Shown piece by piece: positions 8,904 to 17,683 of a DNA stretch of 64,000 bases. The notes beneath the pieces were generated by a model. That model was given only the letters and a program-made list of their open reading frames with translations, did no database searches and was not told the origin of the DNA. The stretch comes from an uncultured Chryseobacterium sp. (GTDB taxonomy: Bacteria; Bacteroidota; Bacteroidia; Flavobacteriales; Weeksellaceae): contig CAJYLO010000029.1 in NCBI GenBank assembly GCA_913776245.1, positions 1-64,000 on the forward strand. The letters run 5' to 3'. A program made the translations under genes and the position numbers. How positions within the stretch are numbered: the first letter of the stretch is position 1; every line of letters begins with the position of its first letter.

Positions 8904-10634
8904 CTATTTTTTCATCGTGTTCAGACGGTCCTCCAGGGCCTGGATCTTTTTATTGGATTCCTTAAGCGCTTCTATAAGCACAGGGACCAGGGCATTGTAG
9001 TTGACCGACTTGTAGCCTTCCTTGTTGGTCTGAACCGCATCCGGGAAGACTTTCTCTACTTCCTGCGCAATCACCCCCATATCTTTACCCTCCCCTAAAG
9101 TCTGTCCAGGAAATTCCTTTCTATCCTTCCACGTATAGGTGTAGCCATTGAGCTGGTTTAGTTTTTCTGTGGCATTGTAGATCGGGGTAATGTCTTTTTT
9201 GAAACGACGGTCGGACGGTCCCTGAACACGTGGTGTTTGAATGGTAGTATTAAAAACATGGATGCCAACTTCAGCATTATAACTCATATTACTAGGATCA
9301 AAGCCAATAAAACCAACCTTAGTTACTCCATCGCCTTGAAATATAGCAACGTTACCCGCATGTAGATTATCAGAACTATAAAGTGCTGCTTTTCCAACGG
9401 AACCAGATCCAGATATTATAGCCTTTTCAGAAATAATATTTCCACCATTGAACAGATGATCTCCTACTTGAGCGGTGTAGTTCATATTAGAATTATCAAA
9501 ACCTATAAACCCTAATTTTGTTACACCATCACCTTTAAATATTGATAGATTGCCTGCGTGTGTATTATCACTGGCATAAAGACCAATTTTGCCGACAGAT
9601 CCTAAACCTGATATTACTGCTTTTTGAGAGACAACATCACCACCACTAAAATTGTGATTACCTACTTCAGCAGCATAGTTCATATTGTCTTGATCAAGAC
9701 CTATATACCCAACCTTGGTTATCCCATCACCTTTAAATATTGATAGATTGCCTGCGTGTGTATTATCACTGGCATAAAGACCAATTTTGCCGACAGATCC
9801 CGAACCTGATATTACGGCCTTTTCAGAAATAATATTTCCACCATTGAACAGATGATCTCCTACTTGAGCGGTGTAGTTCATATTAGAATTATCAAAACCT
9901 ATAAATCCTAATTTTGTTACACCATCACCTTTGAAAATAGACAGATTCCCTGAGTGTAAATTATCTGAACTAAATAAAGATGCTTTTCCAACGTTCCCAA
10001 TACCTGATGTAACGCTAGCCGGAGAAATAACATTACCACTATTATCCCAATTCAGCGCATTGGTTCCATTCACCGTACCCAAGGCACCTCCGGTATCGCC
10101 CCATAATCTTGGCCCGCCAATGGTACCGTTATAGATCAACCCGTGGTTACCATCATTAGCAGCGCGCAGCCTCACCTCATAATCGTTCATCACCAACATC
10201 TGTGTGGCAGAGTGGTTTCCCAGGTTATCCCCCACGCCGGCGCTCACCGGTTTCCAAGTCCCGCCGGTATTGGTAGCAGACTTGTTCTCATAGTACCAGA
10301 ACCCCGGCGTCAGCGTGCCGGAAGTGCTCCCCACCCCCGCCGTGCCGGAGGATGCGGTATTATAGACAATCATCCCGTCAAACCTTGTAGGGAATGAGCT
10401 TGGTATCCCGGCCGTTACAGACGGGAAGGCAGTCATTGCAGAGAGGTCTACCCTTGGGAAAAGCAGGCCTTTGCCCACATTGGTTGAGCCATTCACAGTG
10501 GTATTGGAAGACGCATCTATAAAAGCGGGGCTGTTGGCCACAGAAGAATTGGTGGCATTATTGACAGTCCTGATCTGTGCAGAGATCCCGGCAGAGAAGG
10601 CAACAGCCAAAACGGAGATATATATTTTTTTCAT
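8904..10634 (-). CDS. Secreted tail-fibre-like protein with S74 intramolecular chaperone domain
   Basis: The start at 10634 (MKKIYISVLAVAFSAGISAQ) gives a signal peptide and leaves 28 bp after the upstream stop. Residues about 200-470 contain consecutive 66-residue repeats marked by a GNLSIFKGDGxTKxGxIGxD core. The C-terminal 110 residues are an S74/endosialidase-chaperone domain: DRRFKKDITPI, MGVIAQEVEKVFPDAV, YKSVNYNALVPVLIEALKE and a final coiled coil. In tail fibres this domain trimerises the fibre and then cleaves itself off. In Bacteroidota such genes encode surface fibres or adhesins without a phage. The dimension of this one is set by the repeat number. Confidence 0.85.
   Translation of the reverse strand: MKKIYISVLAVAFSAGISAQIRTVNNATNSSVANSPAFIDASSNTTVNGSTNVGKGLLFPRVDLSAMTAFPSVTAGIPSSFPTRFDGMIVYNTASSGTAGVGSTSGTLTPGFWYYENKSATNTGGTWKPVSAGVGDNLGNHSATQMLVMNDYEVRLRAANDGNHGLIYNGTIGGPRLWGDTGGALGTVNGTNALNWDNSGNVISPASVTSGIGNVGKASLFSSDNLHSGNLSIFKGDGVTKLGFIGFDNSNMNYTAQVGDHLFNGGNIISEKAVISGSGSVGKIGLYASDNTHAGNLSIFKGDGITKVGYIGLDQDNMNYAAEVGNHNFSGGDVVSQKAVISGLGSVGKIGLYASDNTHAGNLSIFKGDGVTKLGFIGFDNSNMNYTAQVGDHLFNGGNIISEKAIISGSGSVGKAALYSSDNLHAGNVAIFQGDGVTKVGFIGFDPSNMSYNAEVGIHVFNTTIQTPRVQGPSDRRFKKDITPIYNATEKLNQLNGYTYTWKDRKEFPGQTLGEGKDMGVIAQEVEKVFPDAVQTNKEGYKSVNYNALVPVLIEALKESNKKIQALEDRLNTMKK
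9290..10010 (-). repeat. 198-bp in-frame tandem repeats within the S74 fibre gene
   Basis: Successive copies of a 198-bp unit (66 codons) lie in the coding sequence. Two copies are almost identical over more than 100 bp (for example from about 9540 and from about 9738), while others differ mainly at synonymous and few amino-acid positions. Such near-identical units are prone to copy-number change by recombination or slippage. Confidence 0.85.
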
Positions 10635-10662
10635 AAAGTAAAGAATTAAAGTTAGTATTGAT

Positions 10663-11280
10663 CTAGTAGCCGGATACAACATCCCATTTCCCGCTGCCAA
10701 GGTAGATCAGCGTGGCAGAGTTTCCACCGTTAATTGAGTTATAGCTCGAGTTCCTGATGACGCCGGACGGCAGCAGGGCCACATTAGCCGATCCTATCTG
10801 GGAGACGTACAGTCTCTTGCCCACCGTAACGCCGGATGTAGGGAGTGTGAGGTTATACACCGGTGCGCTGGAATTGATCAGGATGATGTCATCCGTAGCA
10901 GCCACAGTGTAGTCCGTAGTGAGCTCTGCAGTCACATTGAGCGCAGAAGAAGCTGCAGAGGCCGCCCACTTGACCCAGAAAGAACCGTCAAAATAATAGA
11001 AGCCTGCGGCATCGATATTCTGGGCAGTTCCTGTAGCACTGCCTGTAGTAGCATCATTGACATAAATGATGGTGGACGTGGCAGGCGATGCCATACTTAG
11101 CGCCCGTGCACGGTCTACCCTGGGCACTAATAATCCTTCGCTTGTGGTAACGGTATTTCCCGCTGCGGTTTTGGCCACGATATCCAGCGTAGATGCAGGT
11201 GTATTGGTATTGATCCCGACCTGCGCGTATGCCGCTGCACCTATAGTAAGGGCTAAAGTGGCTGTTAAATATTTCTTCAT
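10663..11280 (-). CDS. Secreted QVGINTNTPAST-type protein
   Basis: A signal peptide MKKYLTATLALTIGAAAYA precedes QVGINTNTPASTLDIV, the signature N-terminus of a large group of Bacteroidota exported proteins. LLVPRVDRARALSM follows and resembles the corresponding part of the S74 fibre next door (LLFPRVDLSAM). The protein then has FYYFDGSFWVKW and a beta-rich C-terminus (NLTLPTSGVTVGKRLYVSQIG). It ends 28 bp before the S74 fibre starts, so the two are probably one operon and perhaps one surface structure. The MIMKK start two codons upstream is an alternative. Confidence 0.75.
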   Translation of the reverse strand: MKKYLTATLALTIGAAAYAQVGINTNTPASTLDIVAKTAAGNTVTTSEGLLVPRVDRARALSMASPATSTIIYVNDATTGSATGTAQNIDAAGFYYFDGSFWVKWAASAASSALNVTAELTTDYTVAATDDIILINSSAPVYNLTLPTSGVTVGKRLYVSQIGSANVALLPSGVIRNSSYNSINGGNSATLIYLGSGKWDVVSGY

Positions 11281-11293
11281 AATCATATGTTTT

Positions 11294-11965
11294 TTAAGTT
11301 ATTGATTGATTGTTATGTATGATAAGCTTCGGACAAACGTCCGTACCAGGCGGGAATATTTCTCTTATGAAATGCTGTGCGGCGGGGTATCCCGGCAATG
11401 CCACCGCCCCGGCCCGGTGGGCCATAGCAGCAGGGGATGGCGGCGGCCTGCAAGGATTGATCCGGTACATGGGAATCCGGCAAGCAGCCATTTCCCGGTT
11501 GATACTGACTTTAGATAATAATCCTAAAGGGACGGGCCACCAGCTGACCCTGCATACCGGAAGGACGGCCGAGGTCCGATGGCCTTGTTCCGGAAGCGGC
11601 AGGATACCGGTGGCTGCCTTACCGGCAATGCCCCTGGAAACCTGCCCGCCATCCAGCGGACGGCAGGCGGGAAGTCTGTGTGTGTGTTTCGCCCTTAATG
11701 CTGCGTTGTAGCTTAATTGCGGCCTGGCGGGATTCAAAGCCGCTCTTTTCACCGTTCTTTTCCTGGACGCCGCCACAACTGCGGGTTTTACCTGTACATC
11801 ATCATGAAGAATGGTACCGTCCGCCACGAACAGGGCGCCCGAATCATCGTGGATCGCCTGGGCAGTAATTGCCCCAGGCATCACCATTGCCCCTGCGATG
11901 ACCACTCTAACAGCGGCACCGGCAACGGCTTTAAGGCAGTGGGGAAAGAAAAGGCGTGCATCCAT
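11294..11965 (-). CDS. Putative secreted protein in an atypically GC-rich stretch, doubtful
   Basis: A 223-residue frame just upstream of, and co-oriented with, the preceding secreted gene (13 bp gap). The first 60 residues look real: a hydrophobic segment ending in ITAQ, then AIHDDSGALFVADGTILHDD, which resembles the start of Bacteroidota exported proteins. The remainder is rich in Arg, Pro, His and Cys and looks unlike any domain. A competing plus-strand frame covers 11310-11711. The gene may be frameshifted or decayed after the N-terminal part. Confidence 0.4.
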   Translation of the reverse strand: MDARLFFPHCLKAVAGAAVRVVIAGAMVMPGAITAQAIHDDSGALFVADGTILHDDVQVKPAVVAASRKRTVKRAALNPARPQLSYNAALRAKHTHRLPACRPLDGGQVSRGIAGKAATGILPLPEQGHRTSAVLPVCRVSWWPVPLGLLSKVSINREMAACRIPMYRINPCRPPPSPAAMAHRAGAVALPGYPAAQHFIREIFPPGTDVCPKLIIHNNQSIT

Positions 11966-12098
11966 AATTCGTTATTCTGATGGAGCCGCAAGGACACTGT
12001 AACGCCTTAGCATTCCATCATTTGTGTTTTATATGAGCAAAATTATTTAAATCAGTGTACGGGAAATAATTTGAGCTGTATCATGTATGAGATAAGAG

Positions 12099-12116
12099 TG
12101 TCTTAATTTTGAGACA
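12099..12116. promoter_or_regulatory. TGTCT/AGACA inverted repeat upstream of the sensor kinase
   Basis: TGTCT (12099-12103) and AGACA (12112-12116) form an inverted repeat separated by 8 bp. It lies upstream of a TATCTTCG sequence (12144-12151) that resembles the Bacteroidota -7 box TAnnTTTG, 18 bp before the kinase ATG. The position would suit an activator site, possibly for the response regulator encoded downstream. No good -33 TTTG at standard spacing was found. Confidence 0.3.
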
Positions 12117-12168
12117 AGTGTGTCAACTTATTTGATTTCGTATTATCTTCGCTTTCCGTTTTTTCCTT

Positions 12169-15147
12169 ATGACATTTGTTAAACTATTGGCTCTGATGAC
12201 TATAGTCCTGTACATCCGCTGCAGGGCGCAGGGCCATGCGGCTATGTGTTATACTACGGACAACGGGCTTCCGCAGAACAGCGTGAAGGATATCACCCAG
12301 GACCGGTACGGCTACATCTGGATCTCTACCGAAAACGGCATCCTGAGGTACGACGGACGTCGGTTCCTGCAATGGCCGGGCATCCCCCTCAACAACCTCC
12401 ACTTCAAATCCTTCTACGGAAGCCGGGAGAAGGACAGCATCCTGATCCGCAATGAATATGAAAAAGACCGCCTGATGATACGGGGGCGGGAACCTGTAAA
12501 AATAAAGCCCGCCACCGAGGCTGCCAGCGAAGGCACGCTACTGGCCGGGCAATATTACTGGTACTTCCGCAGAAGCACCCTGAACGAGCCGATGGTGAGA
12601 AGCCATTATATGATGACGACCAGCCGTGGCAGGCTCCTGTTCTCTCGGCAGGGTATCCGGCTGCTGCCAAAGGATTCCGGAGCAGAAATCCGCCTGCGAT
12701 CCTCTTTCGATGTCAGTCAGATGGCCAGCACCTTTGTTGCCGGGCGATGTGTCTTCCTTGCAGACTACAGCTCCGGCCAGGTCATCAACCTCTCGGTGCG
12801 TGATTCCTCCCCAAAATATCATGCACTGCTGAAGGGAAAAGATGTATCTGTTTACTTCTCCCAGCTGAACGGCCAGGCCTTCCTGATGCACGGCGATACC
12901 GTGTACCTGATGGAAGAGCACGCAGGGCAGCTGACATTCCGAAAACTCTTCCACCACCCCGGCATCCGGGCACACCGTGTCTTCTGTGCCTATTATGATG
13001 AGGCCTCCGGAATCCTGTACCTGGGCAGTATATATAAAGGCCTGATGGTGCTGCGTCCAAACCTTTTCGTATGTTCCAAAACAGATAATCCTGATGAACT
13101 CCCGTCCTTTCGTAGTTTTCTGCCATTTCCCGGTGGTAAGGTGGTGGACCAGTCCGGCAGGATCTTCTCCCCCGCCGGACTAGCCGGTAATTTTAACTTT
13201 GACCCTACGAACAGCAAGGATGGCATGAGCTATGACGACCATGGCAATATCCTCTGCTACAGATCAAATATAGTTGCACGTTACGGTCCGCCCCCGGTGT
13301 TCCAAAAGTTCCGCATACAAATGCCAAGTACCGAGAAAGTGATCTATATCTTCAAATCTGATGGTCAATGGTTTATCTGCAACGGAAGAAATGAAGTCTA
13401 TACCCTGACACAATATAATGACGACAGCTTCCGCAGGCCGGTGAGAACCTACCGGCTAAGCGGCAAACCATACTGCATGCGCCGCTATGGCGCAGGTACC
13501 ATTCTGCTGGGATGCATGAACGGACTCTACCTGCTGGATCATTTGAAGGGGCGCAAGGTTCTGCTGTCCCGGGAGGTCAATGTCAAGAATATAGAACGGA
13601 CCAGGGACGGCAACTTCTGGTTTCTAACTGTAGCCAACGGAATCTACCTATTCCGCAACAAGCAGCTTATACGAATGCCGCTGGATGACGCCGGGCACCT
13701 GAAAGCAGCGCACTACATGCTGGAGGACAAAAGGGGTTACTTATGGATATCAACCAACAACGGGCTCTACCGGGTACGCAGGAAAATGCTGCTTTCCTAC
13801 GCGCAAGACCCGTCTGTCCCGGTCCATTATTACCGCTACTCTACCCGGGACGGGCTTAATACCAACGAATTCAACGGCATCGGAAGACCCGGAGCCACCC
13901 TGCTGGATAATGGCAGTTTTGCATTCCCCTCTATGGACGGCGTGGTATTCTTTGAACCCAACAGGACCAAAGCCCTCTATCCCCTGCCGGCCAGTCTCAC
14001 GGTAAGCCGCATTACAGTGGGCGGAAAGACCACCATTTTCCGGAACAGGTTCTGCCTGCCCAATGACTTCTACAGAGCAGAGGTGCATGTGGATGCCGCG
14101 TACTACGGCAACAGTGATAACCTTATTATGGAAGCCCGCCTGGACGGAGACGGTGGCCGCGGCTGGCAACGGCTGGGTGAAGACGGGATATACACCATCG
14201 AGCGCATAGAACCCGGGGAACATATGCTGCAGGTGCGGATGCTGAAGAATGATCTGGGAACCTATGAATCCAGAAGCATAAGCTTCCGCATAGAGCCGCT
14301 CTTTTACCAGACCCGGTGGTTCAGGATCCTGCTGTCCTTTCTGATCCTGGGGACAACCGCCATGCTCATCCGCGTATGGACCCGCAACCTGCGGGAAAAA
14401 CTCCGCACCCAGAAGGCCATATCGACAGCAATAGAGGAACGCCTCAGCCTAGAGAGCGGCTACCATGAGGATCTGCTTCACGCCGTAACGCACGATGTGG
14501 CCACCCCGATAAAACACCTCTCCAACCTGTCCCGCCTGATGCTGGAAACTACGGATCCGGAATTGCGGTCCAAATATTTCGAGAGCATCTACCGCTCTAC
14601 CGAAGACCTTTACAACCACACCCTGGAACTGCGGGAGTACCGGAGTGCCTTCTATGAAGATACAGTGACCAGCCGGCCTTATGCCCTGCACGATCTGGTG
14701 GAAACGAAACTCCTGCTTTTCGGAGAAATGGCCCGCTATGGCGGCGTTCGCATAATCAATGATGTGCCTGAGGCGCTCCATATCTTTGTAAACCGTTCGA
14801 TCATGAGCATCATCACGCAGAACCTTATCGACAATGCCCTTAAGAATACCCGTGATGGTACAGTAGCGGTATCTGCCCAGATCAGTGAGAATACACTTGC
14901 CATTACTGTGTCCGACAGTGGCACGGGAATGTCGCCCCAGCTCAGGGCTTACTATAACGGACTGGCGAAGGCAGCAGAAAATGAGGGAGAATCTATCAGC
15001 AGGTCCGGTATTGGCCTGCAACTCAGCATTCGGCTGGCCAGGAAGCTTAATGCCCAGTTAGTATTCGCAAATAACAGCCCTAAAGGCACTATGATAACCC
15101 TAAAACTAGATCTTAACTATGTTCAGAAAAATACTGATAGCCGATGA
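12169..15147 (+). CDS. Periplasmic beta-propeller sensor histidine kinase
   Basis: A 992-residue sensor. Residues 1-20 are a signal peptide. The region up to about 600 is a Reg_prop-type propeller (GLPQNSVKDITQDRYGYIWI, KRGYLWISTNNGLYRVRR, STRDGLNTNEFNG). It is followed by a Y_Y_Y domain (about 630-705), one membrane helix near 715-737, and a kinase core. The phospho-acceptor is probably the His in HAVTHDVATPIKHLSNL (about residue 775). The ATPase has an N box NLIDNALKN, a G box DSGTGMSPQ and GIGLQLSIRLA. This is the two-component half of the common Bacteroidota sensor design, without the fused regulator of hybrid systems. It overlaps the response-regulator gene by 29 bp. The ligand is unknown. 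Confidence 0.88.
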   Translation: MTFVKLLALMTIVLYIRCRAQGHAAMCYTTDNGLPQNSVKDITQDRYGYIWISTENGILRYDGRRFLQWPGIPLNNLHFKSFYGSREKDSILIRNEYEKDRLMIRGREPVKIKPATEAASEGTLLAGQYYWYFRRSTLNEPMVRSHYMMTTSRGRLLFSRQGIRLLPKDSGAEIRLRSSFDVSQMASTFVAGRCVFLADYSSGQVINLSVRDSSPKYHALLKGKDVSVYFSQLNGQAFLMHGDTVYLMEEHAGQLTFRKLFHHPGIRAHRVFCAYYDEASGILYLGSIYKGLMVLRPNLFVCSKTDNPDELPSFRSFLPFPGGKVVDQSGRIFSPAGLAGNFNFDPTNSKDGMSYDDHGNILCYRSNIVARYGPPPVFQKFRIQMPSTEKVIYIFKSDGQWFICNGRNEVYTLTQYNDDSFRRPVRTYRLSGKPYCMRRYGAGTILLGCMNGLYLLDHLKGRKVLLSREVNVKNIERTRDGNFWFLTVANGIYLFRNKQLIRMPLDDAGHLKAAHYMLEDKRGYLWISTNNGLYRVRRKMLLSYAQDPSVPVHYYRYSTRDGLNTNEFNGIGRPGATLLDNGSFAFPSMDGVVFFEPNRTKALYPLPASLTVSRITVGGKTTIFRNRFCLPNDFYRAEVHVDAAYYGNSDNLIMEARLDGDGGRGWQRLGEDGIYTIERIEPGEHMLQVRMLKNDLGTYESRSISFRIEPLFYQTRWFRILLSFLILGTTAMLIRVWTRNLREKLRTQKAISTAIEERLSLESGYHEDLLHAVTHDVATPIKHLSNLSRLMLETTDPELRSKYFESIYRSTEDLYNHTLELREYRSAFYEDTVTSRPYALHDLVETKLLLFGEMARYGGVRIINDVPEALHIFVNRSIMSIITQNLIDNALKNTRDGTVAVSAQISENTLAITVSDSGTGMSPQLRAYYNGLAKAAENEGESISRSGIGLQLSIRLARKLNAQLVFANNSPKGTMITLKLDLNYVQKNTDSR

Positions 15148-15739
15148 CCACGATGTGGTAAGGCTGGGAGTATCCCTACTGCTGGAGACCCGATACCCAG
15201 ACACTCAAATCACCGCAGCCAACACGATATTCGCTGCCATGGAGCAGCTGGCGAACGAGCCAGCACAACTCCTGGTGCTGGATATCCAGATGCCGGGGAT
15301 GGATCTTGAGAAGATCAGCACGATCAAGTCCAACCACCCGGAGACGAAGATATTGCTCTTCTCCGGTCTGGCAACAGAAAGAGCGATACCTTATGTACGA
15401 GCCGGAGCAGACGGCTACCTCAGCAAGTACAGCAGCAATGATGAGTTTATGACTGCTGTGATCATGCTGGCTGAAAATGGCATGTACTACCCTGCCTATA
15501 TGATACCCCACCTGCTGAAGGCAGAACAGGAATTTGACCCTAAAAAGCTTCTTTCCGAAAGGGAATACGAGATTTATCAATTGTTCAGCCAGGGACTAGG
15601 CAACCTGGAGATCACCAATGCACTGTCCATACAACCCGGAACAGTAAGCACCTACAAGCGCAGGATATTCGAAAAACTCAAGGTAAGCAGCATTGCTGAG
15701 CTCGTAAAATTGCACCTCAGAAGCAATACACCACTTTAA
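15119..15739 (+). CDS. NarL/FixJ-family response regulator
   Basis: A 206-residue receiver plus LuxR-type HTH protein. The receiver has the acidic pocket DDHD (residues 9-12), phospho-acceptor D55 in VLDIQMPG, the T/S position in LLFSGLA and the conserved Lys in GYLSKYSS. The C-terminal HTH begins at LSEREYEIYQLFSQGLGNLE and continues ALSIQPGTVSTYKRRIFEKL, the classic NarL recognition helix. It is translationally coupled to the kinase through the 29-bp overlap. The cognate pair lies directly beside the secreted-protein block on the other strand, which makes that block a reasonable target. Confidence 0.92.
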   Translation: MFRKILIADDHDVVRLGVSLLLETRYPDTQITAANTIFAAMEQLANEPAQLLVLDIQMPGMDLEKISTIKSNHPETKILLFSGLATERAIPYVRAGADGYLSKYSSNDEFMTAVIMLAENGMYYPAYMIPHLLKAEQEFDPKKLLSEREYEIYQLFSQGLGNLEITNALSIQPGTVSTYKRRIFEKLKVSSIAELVKLHLRSNTPL

Positions 15740-16307
15740 AAAATGATTCTTAAAACTAAACAGCCTTGTAGGAATTGAACAAATTGCCTACTGAAACTGT
15801 GTTGCCAAAAATATGGTGATAAAGTTACCTAATAGCATTACAAAACTGCTTTGGCAATAGGCTAATTATACAGTTTACCTTCTAATGTAAACTTAAAAGG
15901 GTTGCCGACTGTCAAAAAAATGAGACATGACCCATGAAATATTCTTACAATAAATATTTCGTGAAATTCTCCAGACCGGATATTTTTGTTATAGATAAGA
16001 AAAAGGAAGCAGCAAAGGCCAGTCGTAAGAACAGGAAGAGCATATGCTGAGCGCAATACTGAAAGACCGCTTGCAGGTTGTAAAAGCGCTGGTAGGAATG
16101 AGAATCAAACACTATATTATAATTGTCAGATATTCTAATGCACAAATGATGGATATCGGGTATCTTTTGCAGGGCGTGAGCCCTGTAAAAATACTCTTAA
16201 GGAAATTGATTTATGAGCTAACATCAAAATGATCAGATGATCTCAAATGACAAATGACGCTTTTGGAATAGCGATGAAACTTGTACCTAAAAAAGCATAA
16301 AACACAA
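15740..16307. other. Intergenic region, no gene seen
   Basis: About 570 bp after the response regulator. No convincing coding frame was found: the open frames lack start context and family features. It contains the motif TGTCTCATTTTTTTGAC on the minus strand (15911-15927), closely like the sequence at 1396-1412. Base composition drops here from the GC-rich left part to the AT-rich remainder of the window. Confidence 0.5.
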
Positions 16308-16511
16308 ATGACACACGAAGATTTCTTTGAAAGCCTTATAGGAAAGAGCAAACATGAGGTTCGCAATCTCCTGAACGCACCACGAACGCCATTTGAATCT
16401 AATGAGTGGGTGTATCAGATAGGAAAGAATTATTTCGGGCTCAACCGACGCCTTTATCTTTTTTTTTCGGATGATCTGGTATACGACTTCTTCACATCTT
16501 CGTGGGCGTAA
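16308..16511 (+). CDS. Small BamE/SmpA-like protein, copy 1
   Basis: A 67-residue protein starting at 16308 (ACACAAATG context). An upstream TTG at 16281 would only add nine unlikely residues. The pattern FFESLIGKSKHEVRNLLN, then NEWVYQIGKNYFGLNRRLYLFFSDDLV, fits the small two-helix/beta fold of BamE-like proteins (G-K-S/T-xx-EV, W-x-Y, L-x-V/F-F). It has no signal peptide or lipobox, unlike true BamE, so only the fold is inferred. It is paralogous to the gene at 16716-16931. Confidence 0.65.
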   Translation: MTHEDFFESLIGKSKHEVRNLLNAPRTPFESNEWVYQIGKNYFGLNRRLYLFFSDDLVYDFFTSSWA

Positions 16512-16715
16512 ATACTGCTACCATCAGAACACAACAAATTCTGATAATATAAAAAGGATGCTAATTATTTTTACATCAATATGACAGGGATAACAGACAC
16601 TGGCTATTTTATAGCTATTAACAAAAGTAAGAACACCCTGCCCGACCGAAGTAAGATGATCGATTAGCACCGACGAAATCGAACACACCTCCGTTTCAAA
16701 AACACAAAATCTATA

Positions 16716-16931
16716 ATGAAACAAAAGAATTTATATAATAAGCTGATTGGAAAGTCGCGGGAAGAAGTAATAGAGGAACTAGGAGAAGGCTTCAATTATT
16801 ACCAGAGTGAAGTCTGGACTTATAATCTGAAAAAAGACTGGCTTGGCCGGTGGATCTACCTGTACCTGTGTTTTCACGATAATAAAGTTAGCCGAACAAC
16901 TGTCGGACGCCGTTATCAAAATAAAAAATAA
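16716..16931 (+). CDS. Small BamE/SmpA-like protein, copy 2
   Basis: A 71-residue paralogue of the preceding small gene. It has YNKLIGKSREEVIEELGEGF, then SEVWTYNLKKDWLGRWIYLY and LCFHDNKVSRTTVG. The shared LIGKS-x-EV, W-x-Y and LY-x-FxDxxV positions show common descent, with low identity elsewhere. It is cytoplasmic by sequence. Function is unknown. Two diverged neighbours of this size are often parts of toxin-immunity or defence neighbourhoods, but no toxin was identified here. Confidence 0.65.
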   Translation: MKQKNLYNKLIGKSREEVIEELGEGFNYYQSEVWTYNLKKDWLGRWIYLYLCFHDNKVSRTTVGRRYQNKK

Positions 16932-17001
16932 ATCTGGTCTCATACGGAATATGAATTATGAGTATCAGTTAACCAACGCAGTAATAGAAAATCCATAATC
17001 T

Positions 17002-17439
17002 ATGCTTGACTTAAAAACGATAAAGATAGGATCTCTTATAGAGGTGAAATGGAAAGAAATGAAAATCTCGATGGAAAGAACCTGTAATTTTTTGAGCTGT
17101 ACAGAAAATGAAGTGAAGACTATGTTTATCTCCGACAGCCTGGATACAGAGATATTGCTCCGATGGAGCAAGCTCCTGCAATATGACTTTTTCAGATTTT
17201 ATTCTCAGCACCTTATTTTATATTCACCGCCAGTAGGCCCAGATTACCATAAAACCAGCAGCGAAAAAAAATCCCTCCTTCCACAATTTAAAAAAAACAT
17301 ATATACAAGAGAAATTATAGAATTCATTTTAGAGATGATCTCCAGCGGACGAAAAACGAAACAGCAGATCATTGATGAATACAGGATTCCGAAAACGACG
17401 CTCTACAAATGGATATCAAAATACAGCATCCCTTCATGA
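17002..17439 (+). CDS. HTH-containing orphan protein (145 aa)
   Basis: Residues about 1-75 (IGSLIEVKWKEMKISMERTC, LDTEILLRWSKLLQYDFFRF) resemble a compact helical DNA-binding region with a xenobiotic-response-like pattern. The C-terminal 45 residues (REIIEFILEMISSGRKTKQQ, then EYRIPKTTLYKWISKYSIPS) form a clear transposase-style helix-turn-helix. Proteins of this kind are small cytoplasmic regulators scattered in Flavobacteriia. Target DNA is unknown. It pairs with the related-looking HTH gene 244 bp downstream. Confidence 0.65.
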   Translation: MLDLKTIKIGSLIEVKWKEMKISMERTCNFLSCTENEVKTMFISDSLDTEILLRWSKLLQYDFFRFYSQHLILYSPPVGPDYHKTSSEKKSLLPQFKKNIYTREIIEFILEMISSGRKTKQQIIDEYRIPKTTLYKWISKYSIPS

Positions 17440-17683
17440 AGTCGGTCTCGTTCACTAAAAAATGAATCGCCTGAAAAAAAAATTCACCAGTAAGCACTGA
17501 AAAGAAAATGAGCCTATCATTATCATCATAGAGCTTATCTTATGTCTTCATCTGTAAGGCCTTATCAGAAATTAAAGCTATCGTATACTTTCATAAACAA
17601 AGGCTGAAGATCCAGGATGAGCTAATATGGGACAGCAAAACAACAAGTTTGCTAATAGCCAATAAAGCTAATTAACATTTAAA

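Noticed and set aside
9290-10010. Regular repeats that could be taken for a CRISPR array
   Set aside because: The repeats are 198 bp, in frame and translate to a conserved 66-residue unit of the fibre protein. There are no short repeat-spacer alternations.
11310-11711. Plus-strand frame opposite the doubtful secreted gene
   Set aside because: No start context or domain. The minus-strand frame has a signal peptide and fits the operon direction.
15862-16232. Several overlapping 60-66 codon frames in the gap after the response regulator
   Set aside because: Frames overlap on both strands, with no family features and no good start sites, so they are chance frames in AT-rich DNA.
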